Origin: Candidatus Omnitrophota bacterium
Lineage (GTDB): Bacteria; Omnitrophota; Gorgyraeia; Zapsychrales; Zapsychraceae
Direction: 5' to 3'
Assembly: GCA_020053475.1 (NCBI GenBank)
Contig: JAGVNC010000018.1
Location: 1-54,472, forward strand
Length of the DNA: 54,472 nt
Below the pieces are notes generated by a model. The model saw only the letters and a program-made list of their open reading frames with translations. It searched no databases and was not told where the DNA came from. Below, piece after piece: positions 54,449 through 54,472 of the stretch. Made by a program: the position numbers and the translations under genes. Position 1 is the first letter of the stretch, and every line of letters starts with the position of its first letter.

Positions 54449-54472
54449 AAAAGCCATTCATCCACGGGCAAG

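Larger units (their letters stand above)
54167..54472. other. Pilin upstream region, no gene
   Basis: This stretch contains the pilin leader, a putative promoter at 54296-54325, and a palindrome cluster from 54377. I see no open frame worth calling. In the minus-strand promoter region an exact AAGGAGGTGAT occurs, a full anti-Shine-Dalgarno match, but no start codon with a frame follows it. Confidence 0.6.

Overview
This is a chromosomal housekeeping window from a bacterium with two membranes. Every gene I can support, 58 protein genes and 2 tRNAs, lies on the minus strand, so transcription runs from high to low coordinates. An outer membrane is implied by an LpxL/HtrB-type acyltransferase, a TonB-like protein and a type IV pilus secretin. 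Protein style and gene order (pilMNOPQ-rng-rplU-obgE-proB-proA-nadD, and a continuous ribosomal superoperon with pilT below it) fit an uncultivated lineage such as Candidatus Omnitrophota. That placement is an inference from memory of such genomes, not something a marker here proves.

Layout in order of transcription (right to left). 54.5-49.5 kb: major pilin gene with its own promoter and a strong terminator, then the overlapping operon pilM-pilN-pilO-pilP-pilQ. 49.5-43.7 kb: rng (RNase G/E), rplU behind a long structured leader, obgE, proB, proA, nadD. 43.7-38.6 kb: phosphoglucomutase/phosphomannomutase, plsC, rpsA with its own consensus promoter, tyrS. 38.6-8.2 kb: from one strong promoter, tRNA-Thr, rpmG, tRNA-Trp, secE, nusG, rplKAJL, rpoB, rpoC, rpsL, rpsG, fusA, tuf, then the complete S10, spc and alpha operons (rpsJ to rplQ, including secY, adk, map, infA, rpmJ, rpsMKD, rpoA). 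These run without an obvious terminator, as an ancestral-type str-S10-spc-alpha superoperon. 8.2-0.15 kb: aspartate aminotransferase, pilT, an isocitrate dehydrogenase-family gene ending at a clear terminator, lipB, a stand-alone lipoyl-domain protein, an MGDG-synthase-like glycosyltransferase, the LpxL-like acyltransferase, a dolichol-phosphate-mannose-synthase-like glycosyltransferase and a TonB-like protein.

The genes supply translation and transcription machinery, a retractable type IV pilus (pilin, alignment complex, secretin, retraction ATPase), proline and NAD synthesis, lipoate transfer, and envelope lipid and glycan synthesis. Many neighbours overlap by 1-8 bases (ATGA, TAATG, GTGA, ATGAGTAA junctions), which suggests translational coupling.

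I see no defence system, integrase, transposase, CRISPR array or obvious horizontally acquired island, and no wholly new system. The points most worth a second look are: the rplU leader, with an 11-bp hairpin enclosed by a separate 11-bp long-range stem; a dispersed GC-rich palindrome sharing the core AAGCCCCGCC; two further compound palindromes; a terminator hairpin that contains the likely lipB ribosome-binding site; a free lipoyl domain next to lipB; the absence of rpmA and rpmD from their usual places; and a 59-base rpoC/rpsL overlap.
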